Below, in pieces: positions 13,688-21,011 of a stretch of 38,951 bases of DNA. Positions within the stretch are counted from its first letter, which is position 1; every line of letters begins with the position of its first letter. The stretch is from the NCBI GenBank assembly GCA_019347645.1, contig JAHWKZ010000003.1:1-38951 (forward strand). The letters run 5' to 3'. Made by a program: the position numbers and the translations under genes. The notes below the pieces were generated by a model that saw only the letters and a program-made list of their open reading frames with translations, did no database searches and was not told the origin of the DNA. This DNA comes from Gemmatimonadota bacterium (GTDB lineage Bacteria; Gemmatimonadota; Gemmatimonadetes; JACCXV01; JAHWKZ01).

Positions 13688-15079
13688 TCAGGAGGGGGTT
13701 TCGGCGGGCTCCAGGTCGTACTTGTCGATCTTCCGCAGCAGTCGGGGACGGCTGATCTCGAGCTCCCGCGCGGTCTGGGACTTGTTCCATTCGTTGCGCT
13801 CGAGCGCGTGGGCGATGACCTGGCGCTCGAACTCGTCGAACGGGAGCCCCTCCGGCGGGAGCTCGATGACCAGTCGGTCGACCTCGTCCCCCGCCGTGCG
13901 CCGGCTCCGGTCGGACCCGGCCACGTTGGGAAGCGTGATCCGGGGGCCCTCCCCGAGCAGCACCGCGCGCTCGATGGTGTTCTTGAGCTCGCGAATGTTT
14001 CCGGGCCATGAATAGGCGTGGAGGAACTCGCGGGACTCCTTCGATAGAGGCCGGTCGGGTTTGCCGTACTGTTCCGCGTAGCGCGCGGCGAAGTGCTCGG
14101 CGAGCAGCTCCACGTCGTCGCCTCGCTCCCTGAGGGGGGGCAGCTCCACCGCGACGACGTTGAGGCGGTAATAGAGGTCGCTACGGAAGAGCCCCTGTCC
14201 GATCGCCTGCTCCAGGTCGCGGCTCGTCGCCGCGATGATCCGCATGCTGACCGATACCTCTCGGGTGCCCCCGAGCCGACGGAAGCGCTTCTCCTCGATC
14301 GCCCGCAACAGCTTTCCCTGGAGGTTCAGCGACATGTCGCCGAGCTCGTCGAGGAACAACGTGCCGCCGTCGGCGAGCTGGAGGAGACCCGGCTTGGACG
14401 ACTTGGCGTCGGTGAAGGCGCCTTTCTCGTAGCCGAAGAGCTCCGCCTCGAGGAGGTTCTCGGGGATGGCGGTGCAGTTCACCTCGATGAACGGCTGGTC
14501 GTGCTGCGCCGACTGGTAGTGGATCGCCCGGGCTACGAGCTCCTTGCCGGTCCCGGTCTCGCCGCGGATGAGTACGGTCCTGGCACCCGACTCGATCACC
14601 TTGCGTACCACGCCGAGAACGCCCCGCATCGCCTCGCAGCGGGCGATCATGTCGGGGAATCCGAGCAGGGTGATCGGGCCCTCCCTGGACGTACCGTCCC
14701 CGTTGCCCCAGAGCTCGAGCTTCGTCTCGACCACCGCCTCCCCGATCCGTTCCCGGTCGCGTGGCAAAATGCAGTACTCGTCGGCGCCGGCGGTGAGAGC
14801 GTGGACGGCCGAATCGGTGGACGGATCGCGGGTCACGGCCACCACCCGCGGCCGCTCCGACAGCGCGTTCAGCTCGGCCAGGATCCGGTCGACCTCCTCC
14901 CCCACGTAGTCGAGGTCGAGGACTACGAAGCGCGGCAGCGGCGAGAGCTTGGGATCGCCGACGGAAGCCTCGCGGTGGACGAACACGCACTCGATCGATT
15001 CCTCGGACGGGACCAGGTCCACGTATTCGGCCGCGGGGCCGAAGACGGCCACGTGGAGAGGGATCGGCGATCGCGCCAT
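13688..15079 (-). CDS. Sigma-54-dependent transcriptional activator (NtrC family) with degenerate receiver
   Basis: This 463-aa enhancer-binding protein has three parts. Residues 1 to about 120 look like a receiver fold ('FVVLDLDYVG', 'VVAVTRDPSTDSAVHALTAGADEYCILP') but lack the acidic pair in the first strand and the conserved Lys, so phosphorylation by a kinase is doubtful. Residues about 138-375 are the AAA+ domain: Walker A GETGTGKE at 173-180, GAFTDA at 220-225 (GAFTGA-loop variant), Walker B 'TLFLDE' at 240-245, and 'YSWPGNIREL' at 356-365. Residues about 415-455 form a Fis-type helix-turn-helix. No kinase gene is adjacent. Two strong sigma-54 promoters lie just downstream, making this protein their likely activator. 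Confidence 0.93.
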   Translation of the reverse strand: MARSPIPLHVAVFGPAAEYVDLVPSEESIECVFVHREASVGDPKLSPLPRFVVLDLDYVGEEVDRILAELNALSERPRVVAVTRDPSTDSAVHALTAGADEYCILPRDRERIGEAVVETKLELWGNGDGTSREGPITLLGFPDMIARCEAMRGVLGVVRKVIESGARTVLIRGETGTGKELVARAIHYQSAQHDQPFIEVNCTAIPENLLEAELFGYEKGAFTDAKSSKPGLLQLADGGTLFLDELGDMSLNLQGKLLRAIEEKRFRRLGGTREVSVSMRIIAATSRDLEQAIGQGLFRSDLYYRLNVVAVELPPLRERGDDVELLAEHFAARYAEQYGKPDRPLSKESREFLHAYSWPGNIRELKNTIERAVLLGEGPRITLPNVAGSDRSRRTAGDEVDRLVIELPPEGLPFDEFERQVIAHALERNEWNKSQTARELEISRPRLLRKIDKYDLEPAETPS

Positions 15080-15133
15080 GCGTACCTTCCGACAGGCTCG
15101 GGAGTCGAGGGTTCAGGGCCCGTCTCGTGCTGA

Positions 15134-15149
15134 TACAAGTTCCGAGCCA
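15134..15149 (-). promoter_or_regulatory. Weak sigma-54-like site before the activator gene
   Basis: TGGCTCGGAACTTGTA on the minus strand resembles TGGCACGnnnnTTGCW, but the -12 box has GT for GC. It would start transcription near 15123, about 45 bases before the ATG, and could mean autoregulation. Two mismatches make this tentative. Confidence 0.35.
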
Positions 15150-15184
15150 CGAACCGTTACAGCCGAAGGTCGACGGCCGTGGGT

Positions 15185-16753
15185 TCATTCCGCTTCCGGC
15201 TCTCCCCAACCCCCGCCGCCCGGGGTCTCGACCACCAGCCGGTCCCCGACCTCGAGCCGGAACTCGGCCTTGCCGGGCAGCTCCTCGGCCCGCTCGCCTC
15301 GGAGCCTCCAATTCGCCCCCGGAGCGCCCGCGACCCCTCCGGCCAGGCCCCACGGGCCGCGTCTGCGGCGATCGGAGAGGATCGTCCCCTCCAGGGGCGA
15401 GAGCGCCTCGATCTCGCGCACCAGGCCGTCTCCGCCCGGTCGACGTCCGGCCCCACCGCTTCCCCGGCGATAGGCGTAGCGCCGGACCCGGACCGGCAGG
15501 GCGCGCTCGAGGGCCTCGATCGGCGAGTTGAGGCTGTTCGTCATGTGGGTGTGCAGGCCCGAAGCGCCGGGACCGTCCGGGTGGCCGCCGGCTCCGCCCG
15601 CCACCGTCTCGTAGTAGGTGAACGGGTGACCGTCGTCCTTCAGCCCGCCGAAGGCCAGGTTGTTCATCGTCCCCTGGCTCGCCCCCGGAATCCGGTCGGG
15701 GATCGCCCCGGCGAGGGCGCCGAGGAGCGCGTCGACGATCCGCTGGCTCGTCTCCACGTTGCCGGCGGCCACTGGTCGACCCCAGCCCGGCCGAAGCAGC
15801 GACCCCTCCGGGACCTCGATCACGAACGGGGCCAGCACCCCGTCGTTCGCCGGAGCGTCCTCCTCGAGGAGCGCCCGGACCACGTAGAACACCGCGCTTC
15901 GGACGATCGCCGGATTGGCGTTGAGGGGTCCCTCCACCGCGGGATCCGTGCCCCCGAAGTCGACCCGGGCCGTCTCCCCGTCGATCTCGACGGTGACCCG
16001 GATCGCCACGTCCCGGGCGCCCCGACCATCGTCGTCGAGCACGTCCTCGAAGTGGTAGGCGCCGTCGGGAATCCCCGCCAGCAGGCCCCGGACGAGGCGC
16101 GCGGCGTAGTCGACGAGCGCCTGGCCCATCGCCTCGATCCGGCCCTTGCCGTAGCGATCCACCAGCGCGCGGAGCCGCCGCTCGCCGGTGGCGAGGCTGG
16201 CCAGCTGCGCGGCGAGGTCGCCGGACCGCTCCTCCGGCGTCCGAACGTTCGCCAGCAGGTGGCGCCACGTAGGTTCGACCCGCGAGCCGCCACGCATCAA
16301 GCGGACGGGCGGAAGAACGACTCCCTCCTCGTACACGTCGCCGGTCAGCGGCATGGAGCCGGCGGTGCGTCCGCCCACGTCGGCGTGGTGGGCCCGGTTG
16401 GCGAGCCAGAAGGCGGGGGTCTCGTCCCCTTCGAGCCACACTCCCTGCACCAGCGTCAGGTCCGGCAGGTGGGTGCCACCCGCGCTCGGATCGTTCAGGA
16501 TCGCGACGTCGGCGGGCTGCAGCTCCATGGCACCGCGGGCCGCCGCGACCGAGAGGGGCATCGATCCCAGGTGGACCGGCATGTGGTCCCCCATCGCGAT
16601 CGTGGTCCCGTCGGCCCCGTAGAGCGCGCACGAGTAGTCCCGCCGCTCCACCACGTTGGGGCTGTGGGCGGTGCGCTGGAGGACGACACCCATCTCCTCC
16701 GTCAGCGCCACGAACAGGTCCCGGAAGACCCCCAGGTCGAGGGGCAGGCTCAC
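15185..16753 (-). CDS. hyuB: Hydantoinase B/oxoprolinase family protein
   Basis: This 522-aa protein is the HyuB-type subunit of N-methylhydantoinase/acetone carboxylase/5-oxoprolinase relatives. Family segments are 'FVALTEEMGVVLQRTAHSPNVVERRDYSCAL', 'MPVHLGSMPLSV', 'AILNDPSAGGTHLPDLT', 'ANRAHHADVGG', 'GNVETSQRIVDALLGALA', 'GTMNNLAFGG' and the terminal 'TPGGGGWG'. Length is normal. The GTG start at 16753 overlaps the hyuA stop as GTGA. With HyuA it should form an ATP-dependent amidohydrolase that opens hydantoin- or oxoproline-like rings; the exact substrate is not predictable. Confidence 0.92.
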   Translation of the reverse strand: MSLPLDLGVFRDLFVALTEEMGVVLQRTAHSPNVVERRDYSCALYGADGTTIAMGDHMPVHLGSMPLSVAAARGAMELQPADVAILNDPSAGGTHLPDLTLVQGVWLEGDETPAFWLANRAHHADVGGRTAGSMPLTGDVYEEGVVLPPVRLMRGGSRVEPTWRHLLANVRTPEERSGDLAAQLASLATGERRLRALVDRYGKGRIEAMGQALVDYAARLVRGLLAGIPDGAYHFEDVLDDDGRGARDVAIRVTVEIDGETARVDFGGTDPAVEGPLNANPAIVRSAVFYVVRALLEEDAPANDGVLAPFVIEVPEGSLLRPGWGRPVAAGNVETSQRIVDALLGALAGAIPDRIPGASQGTMNNLAFGGLKDDGHPFTYYETVAGGAGGHPDGPGASGLHTHMTNSLNSPIEALERALPVRVRRYAYRRGSGGAGRRPGGDGLVREIEALSPLEGTILSDRRRRGPWGLAGGVAGAPGANWRLRGERAEELPGKAEFRLEVGDRLVVETPGGGGWGEPEAE

Positions 16754-18723
16754 GATCGCGCTTCCAGGACGAGGTCGCCGTGGCGGGTTACTCGCCACGC
16801 CCAGCCCGGGGGAACGACCGCGGTCGCGTGGTCGCCGAAGACCACGGCCGGCTCGTCGCTCGCGTGGCCGACGGGGAGGGCGGCCCACTCCCAGGCCGCC
16901 ACCTCGACCGACTCTCCCCGGCGAAGGCCAATCGCGCGCCGGTCCGGGCGGCCCGCCGCGGCGGGGGCGTGCTCGGGGAGCGCGGGCGCGGCGGTCGTCC
17001 CGACGGCCGCCACGCGCACGGCGACGATCTCGGCCGGCGCCTCGGGGCGAGCGTAGCCGTACCGCTCGCGGTGGTGCCGGTGGAAGGCCTCCACGGGGGC
17101 CGCGTCGGCTCGCCACGCGACGTCGGTCTCGTAGGCCTGACCGCGGTAGCGCATCGCCAGCGAGCGTACGGTCGTCCGCCGTCCGGGCGGCACCCGCTCG
17201 CGATCGAGCGCCTTTCCCGCTTCGGCCTCCAGCTCCTCGAAGGCCTCCTCCAGACGCTCGGGCGGCCACGCCTCAGCCGGCTCCAGCAGCGTGCGGGCGA
17301 AATCGAGGCGGGCGTCGGCGGCGAGGCACCCGAGCGCGGAGAGCACGCCGGCGGCGCGCGGGACCAGGACCCGGCCGCCGCCGAGGGCGCGCGCCAGGGT
17401 GGCGGCGTGGAGGCCTCCGGCGCCGCCGAACGCGACGAGCGTCGAGTCGGAGGGATCGTGGCCGCGCTCCAGAGTCACCCGCCGCACCGCCCGCTCGAGG
17501 TGCGAGCGGGCGAGCTCGAGGATGGCACCGGCCGTCTCCTCCAGGGAGGCGCCCAGGGGAGCCGCCAGGGACCGGATCGAGCGACGCGCGGCGGCGACGT
17601 CGAGGCGGCGCCGACCACCCAGGAAGAGATCGGGGTGGAGGTGGCCGAGGACCAGGTGGGCGTCGGTCACGGTCGGCCGCTCTCCCCCCGATCCGTAGCA
17701 GGCCGGGCCCGGAACCGCCCCGGCGCTCTCGGGTCCCACCGTCAGCGCTCCGGCGGCGTCGACCCGGGCGATCGAGCCGCCGCCCGAGCCGACGGTGTGG
17801 ATATCGACCATCGGCAGCCTGAGCGGCACCCCGTCGAGATCGGCCTCGGTCGTCCGCTCGATCTCCCCCGGCACGACCGCCACGTCGCACGAGGTCCCTC
17901 CCATGTCCAGGGTGACGAGTCGGTCGAACCCCGCGGCCCGGGCCACGACCCGGGCTCCGACCACGCCGGCGGCGGGGCCGGACAGGATCGTCCCGACCGG
18001 GCGAGACGCCGCTTCGGCGGCGCTCGCCATCCCGCCGTTCGAGAGCATGACCCGGAAGTCGTCGGCGGCCAGCTCCTCCTCGAGGGCGAGGAGGTATCCC
18101 TCGACCACCGGCGCGAGCCCGGCCGAGACGACGGCCGTCGCCCACCGCTCGTACTCCCGCGGTTCGGCCGTGACCGAGTGGCTGGCGACGACGGGGACGG
18201 GCGCCCCGCCGAGGGCCTTCACGACGCGGCGCTCGAGGTCGGGATGACGGGCCGAGTGGAGGAGCGCCACCACGACCGCCTCGGCGCCCGCCTGCAGGAG
18301 CGTCTCCAGCGCCGCCCGGGCATCGTCGGGATCGAGCGGGGCGACCTCCTTTCCGTCGGCCCCCACCCGCGCGGCGATCCCCCGCACCCGCTCGGGGGCC
18401 ACGAGCCGCCGGGCGGGCTCGGGGCGCAGGGTGTAGAGGCGGATCCGGGTCTGGCGAGCGATGGAGAGGACGTCCTCCAGACCCTCCTGGGTGACCATGC
18501 CGACGGCGGCGGTCCTTCCCTCGAGGAACGCGTTCGTGGCCACCGTGAAGCCGTGGACGACGCGGGTGACCCCTCGACCGCCGGCCAGCTCGCGCACCGC
18601 CTCGACCACCGCCCTCGACGGGCGGTCCGGAGTGGACGGGAGTTTGTGGAAGGCGAGGGAGCCGTCACGCCTTTCGGCGACGGCGTCGGTGAAGGTGCCG
18701 CCCGCGTCGACGCCGACGCGCAG
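16750..18723 (-). CDS. hyuA: Hydantoinase A/oxoprolinase family protein (non-canonical start)
   Basis: This roughly 657-aa protein is the ATP-binding HyuA subunit, with an actin-like ATPase fold. The N-terminal phosphate loop is 'RVGVDAGGTFTDAV', the second glycine-rich loop is 'VTLDMGGTSCDVAVV', and 'ATNAFLEGRTAAVGMVTQEG' and 'VGSGGGSIARVD' are family signatures. There is no ATG, GTG or TTG near the conserved start: the frame offers only CTG at 18723 (giving xRVGVDAGG, the usual length) or CTG at 18744, which lies just inside the preceding gene. A rare CTG start or a small sequence error is likely. It is followed directly by hyuB. Confidence 0.88.
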   Translation of the reverse strand: MRVGVDAGGTFTDAVAERRDGSLAFHKLPSTPDRPSRAVVEAVRELAGGRGVTRVVHGFTVATNAFLEGRTAAVGMVTQEGLEDVLSIARQTRIRLYTLRPEPARRLVAPERVRGIAARVGADGKEVAPLDPDDARAALETLLQAGAEAVVVALLHSARHPDLERRVVKALGGAPVPVVASHSVTAEPREYERWATAVVSAGLAPVVEGYLLALEEELAADDFRVMLSNGGMASAAEAASRPVGTILSGPAAGVVGARVVARAAGFDRLVTLDMGGTSCDVAVVPGEIERTTEADLDGVPLRLPMVDIHTVGSGGGSIARVDAAGALTVGPESAGAVPGPACYGSGGERPTVTDAHLVLGHLHPDLFLGGRRRLDVAAARRSIRSLAAPLGASLEETAGAILELARSHLERAVRRVTLERGHDPSDSTLVAFGGAGGLHAATLARALGGGRVLVPRAAGVLSALGCLAADARLDFARTLLEPAEAWPPERLEEAFEELEAEAGKALDRERVPPGRRTTVRSLAMRYRGQAYETDVAWRADAAPVEAFHRHHRERYGYARPEAPAEIVAVRVAAVGTTAAPALPEHAPAAAGRPDRRAIGLRRGESVEVAAWEWAALPVGHASDEPAVVFGDHATAVVPPGWAWRVTRHGDLVLEARS

Positions 18724-18736
18724 GGCGCGGTGCGGA

Positions 18737-18979
18737 TCAGGCAGGCTCGAGCTCGATCTCCGCGTCCGCGGGGACCTGCTCGCCGATCGCGCGGTCGGGC
18801 TCGAGCGGGCGCGGACCGTCCGCGCTCCGCCACACCAGCGCCACGGCGCTCTCGCCCGGTCCGCCGAAGTAGAGCGAGAGCAGCGCGGGAACCTGTGCCG
18901 CCGGCGTCGCCGGATCCACCGCGTGACACACCGCCCGCTCGCCACGGGCGAAGACGAGCGGGATCTCTCCCCCCGTCAC
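18737..18979 (-). CDS. Hypothetical protein between the YtxH-like gene and hyuA
   Basis: This 80-aa protein starts at a GTG overlapping the upstream YtxH-like stop (GTGA) and ends 14 bases before the first conserved codon of hyuA. I do not recognise the family. It has no signal peptide or membrane segment. The second half, 'ESAVALVWRSADGPRPLEPDRAIGEQVPADAEIELEPA', has the strand-and-turn rhythm of small beta-grasp (ubiquitin-like) proteins, but this is only a resemblance. Tight coupling on both sides and a frame with normal codon use for this genome support it as a real gene. Confidence 0.6.
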   Translation of the reverse strand: MTGGEIPLVFARGERAVCHAVDPATPAAQVPALLSLYFGGPGESAVALVWRSADGPRPLEPDRAIGEQVPADAEIELEPA

Positions 18980-19230
18980 TCGATCGTCTCGTCCTCGAGT
19001 GGATGCTCGGCGAGCGACTCGCCGGTCTCGGGCCACTCGCCGACCGGCTCGCGCCGGGCATGGCGCCGCGTCTCGAGCTCGCCCTCGAGCGCCTCGAGCC
19101 GCCTCTCGCCCATGTCGAAGAACTCGTTGATCCTCTCCATCAGGAGCTGCCTCGAGGCCCGGCCGGAGCGCGGCGCCACGAAGATTCCGAGGACGAACCC
19201 TGCCACGAGCGCCTTCAGCTTGCCGATCAT
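18976..19230 (-). CDS. YtxH domain-containing protein
   Basis: This 84-aa protein begins 'MIGKLKALVAGFVLGIFVAPRSGRASRQLLMERI', the YtxH pattern: one short membrane segment with 'G...G.L.APKSG.E.R'. A charged helical tail follows, rich in Arg and Glu. YtxH proteins are small membrane-associated proteins often linked to general stress; the molecular role is unknown. The ATG at 19230 has a strong AAGGGGGA ribosome site, while an upstream in-frame start would put the membrane segment mid-protein. It lies between the rhomboid gene and the 80-aa unknown gene. Confidence 0.75.
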   Translation of the reverse strand: MIGKLKALVAGFVLGIFVAPRSGRASRQLLMERINEFFDMGERRLEALEGELETRRHARREPVGEWPETGESLAEHPLEDETIE

Positions 19231-19319
19231 GGATCCCCCTTCGGATGCGGATTCGAACAGGTTGTCGCGGCCCGGGACAAAGATGCTGGCCGGGCGGAGC
19301 ACACGTCAACCAGTGCCGG

Positions 19320-20027
19320 CTATCGGGAACCTCTCCTGCGGCGGTGCCGGTCGGGCTTGCCGAGCTTCAGCGCCGCCATCAGGACCATCCCCGCGGCGAA
19401 GCCGCCGATGTGCGCCCACCACGCCACCCCTCCGGCGGATATCTGGGTCGTGGAGATCGCCGCCACACCACTCAGCATCTGGAGCGCGAACCACAGTCCG
19501 AGCAGCAGCCACGCCGGCAGCTCCACGATGTGGATGAACACGAAGACCGGGATCCCGGTCAGCACCTTCACCCGTGGATAGGTGACCAGGTAGGCTCCCA
19601 GCACACCCGCGATGGCCCCGCTGGCGCCGACGATGGGAATCTCCGACCCCGGATTCGCCCATATGTGAGCGAGAGTGCCGACCGCTCCGCTGGCGAGATA
19701 CAGGAAGAGATAGCGAACGCGGCCGATCCGATCCTCCACGTTGTCGCCGAAGACCCACAGGTACCACATGTTCAGGATCAGGTGGAGCCAGCCGCCGTGG
19801 AGGAACATCGAGACCAGGGTCGGCTCGGCGGCGGCCAGCCAGGCGGCGGGGTCGGCCCACGGGAGGTCCGAGAAACGCGCCGGCACGACCGCGTGACGGG
19901 CCATGAAATCCGGCAGCGCGCGCCCGAGGGAGAGTTCGTACACGAAAACGGCGACGTTGACCGCCACGATCGCCCAGGTGAGCCAGGGGACGGTCCTCGA
20001 GCGGATCCGGTCGCGGAACGGGAGCAT
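19320..20027 (-). CDS. Rhomboid family intramembrane serine protease
   Basis: This 235-aa polytopic membrane protein has the rhomboid catalytic Ser136 in 'IVGASGAIAG' and His206 in 'WWAHIGGF', with the oxyanion helix 'HGGWLHLILNMWYLWVFGDNVED' between. It has about six or seven hydrophobic segments, starting at 'WLTWAIVAVNVAVFVYEL'. It cleaves single-pass membrane proteins within or near the membrane; the substrate is unknown. I chose the ATG at 20027 over a TTG four codons upstream. It is the first gene of a minus-strand run leading to hyuAB. Confidence 0.93.
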   Translation of the reverse strand: MLPFRDRIRSRTVPWLTWAIVAVNVAVFVYELSLGRALPDFMARHAVVPARFSDLPWADPAAWLAAAEPTLVSMFLHGGWLHLILNMWYLWVFGDNVEDRIGRVRYLFLYLASGAVGTLAHIWANPGSEIPIVGASGAIAGVLGAYLVTYPRVKVLTGIPVFVFIHIVELPAWLLLGLWFALQMLSGVAAISTTQISAGGVAWWAHIGGFAAGMVLMAALKLGKPDRHRRRRGSR

Positions 20028-20177
20028 TCGACCGCGCAAGGTAACGCGGCCGTGGGGCCGAAGCGACGCTCGCGGGATGTCAGATTTCGACTATCGGCGG
20101 AGTGAGCGAACGATTTTACTTAGTCGGGGCTCGCGGTACCGGTTTGGCATGTGTCAATCGTCAGAAACGGAGGAGAG

Positions 20178-20309
20178 ATGATCTGGACGATCATCGTGAT
20201 CTTGCTGATCCTGTGGCTTCTGGGCGGGTTCGTCCGCCCGGTCGGAGGATTCATCCACCTGTTGCTCGTGATCATCCTGATCCTGGTGATCATCCAACTG
20301 GTCGCCTGA
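20178..20309 (+). CDS. Small membrane protein, lmo0937 family-like (DUF5670)
   Basis: This 43-aa plus-strand gene was missed by a standard length cutoff. It has an ideal GGAGGAG ribosome site 6 bases before the ATG. The product is two hydrophobic helices, 'IWTIIVILLILWLLGGF' and 'FIHLLLVIILILVIIQLV', joined by 'VRPVGG'. This matches the pattern of the lmo0937-family membrane proteins ('LWTIAVILLVLWLLG...GGFIHLLLVIA'), which are widespread and uncharacterised. It stands alone on the plus strand between the divergent rhomboid gene and the convergent tRNA-Leu, and a strong terminator hairpin follows. Confidence 0.85.
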   Translation: MIWTIIVILLILWLLGGFVRPVGGFIHLLLVIILILVIIQLVA

Positions 20310-20360
20310 CCCCCTCTCCACGACGCGGGCGAAAGCCGCCAGCCCGCGTCCGCGAGAAAC

Positions 20361-20392
20361 GAGAACGGGTCGCCCGCGGGCGACCCGTTCTC
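20361..20392. terminator. Strong bidirectional hairpin between small membrane protein gene and tRNA-Leu
   Basis: A perfect 16-bp inverted repeat (GAGAACGGGTCGCCCG and its complement) lies between two convergent transcripts. On the minus strand it is followed by CGTTTCTC and on the plus strand by TTCACG. It would end both the secG-tRNA transcript and the 43-aa gene. Confidence 0.8.
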
Positions 20393-20407
20393 TTCACGAC
20401 ATCGTTG

Positions 20408-20496
20408 TGGTGCCCAAGGGGAGATTCGAACTCCCACGCCCTTTCGGGCACTGCCCCCTCAAGACAGCGTGTCTACCAATTCCACCACTTGGGCAC
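20408..20496 (-). tRNA. tRNA-Leu (anticodon GAG)
   Basis: This 89-nt class II tRNA has an encoded CCA end. The acceptor stem is GTGCCCAAG pairing with the 3' CTTGGGCAC, the D-arm contains 'GGTGGAATTGGTAGAC', and the T-arm is GGGAGTTCGAATCTCCC. The anticodon stem CTGTC/GGCAG encloses TTGAGGG, giving anticodon GAG, which reads CUC and CUU. The long variable arm TGCCCGAAAGGGCG is typical of Leu. Its place right after secG is a common bacterial arrangement. Confidence 0.97.
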
Positions 20497-20521
20497 TCGA
20501 GATCCCCGGAACGGGGGTCGT

Positions 20522-20929
20522 CTACTGCTGGGCCTCGCCCGGCTCCGTCCCTGCGCCCGGCGCGGCTTCACCGTCCTCGGAGCCTTCCAGGATGTCCTGG
20601 AGGTCGCTCGGCGGGCCGACGGGCGCGCCTTCTTCGGCCGGCGCCTGCTGCTGCTGACGCTGCATCTCGGTCTCGATCAGGCTCCGGGGACCGGTGCTGC
20701 GGACCGTGATGAGGGACATGGCGAAGGCGATCACGAGGAACGCGCCTCCCAGCCACCGGGTGGCGGAATGGAGGAAGGTCGCCGTCTGCCGGCTTCCCAT
20801 CGTCTCCATGCCGGTTCCGGCGCCGCCGAATCCCGCGGCCAGGCCGCCCCCCTTCCCCGATTGGAGGAGGACGACGAGCATCAGCGCGAGACAGTCCGCG
20901 ATCAACAGGATCAGAAGAAGCGTATACAT
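20522..20929 (-). CDS. secG: Preprotein translocase subunit SecG
   Basis: This 135-aa membrane protein has two hydrophobic helices (about residues 3-23 and 57-77) separated by the conserved 'VVLLQSGKGGGLAAGFGGAGTGMETMGSRQTATFLHSAT' loop. It is an accessory subunit of the SecYEG channel. The C-terminal tail after residue 90 is long, Gln/Glu/Pro-rich and low complexity, longer than in typical 75-110-residue SecG. It is downstream of gap-pgk-tpiA and upstream of tRNA-Leu, the classic order. Confidence 0.95.
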   Translation of the reverse strand: MYTLLLILLIADCLALMLVVLLQSGKGGGLAAGFGGAGTGMETMGSRQTATFLHSATRWLGGAFLVIAFAMSLITVRSTGPRSLIETEMQRQQQQAPAEEGAPVGPPSDLQDILEGSEDGEAAPGAGTEPGEAQQ

Positions 20930-21011
20930 ATCCGACCATTGAATTTAGCCCGCATCCAGGTACCGTCAAGAACCGCCGATCGGTCTCCACGCGCCGGAGG
21001 GCCCGCTGGCC

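Noticed and set aside
7383..15079. Mobile element or genomic island origin for the duplicated lipoprotein region
   Set aside because: No transposase, integrase, tRNA-linked repeat or terminal inverted repeats were seen, and base composition matches the surroundings. Local duplication explains it better.
17273..19581. Long overlapping frames on both strands across hyuA and the YtxH region
   Set aside because: They are high-GC shadow frames without ribosome sites; the hyuA frame carries the recognisable family motifs.
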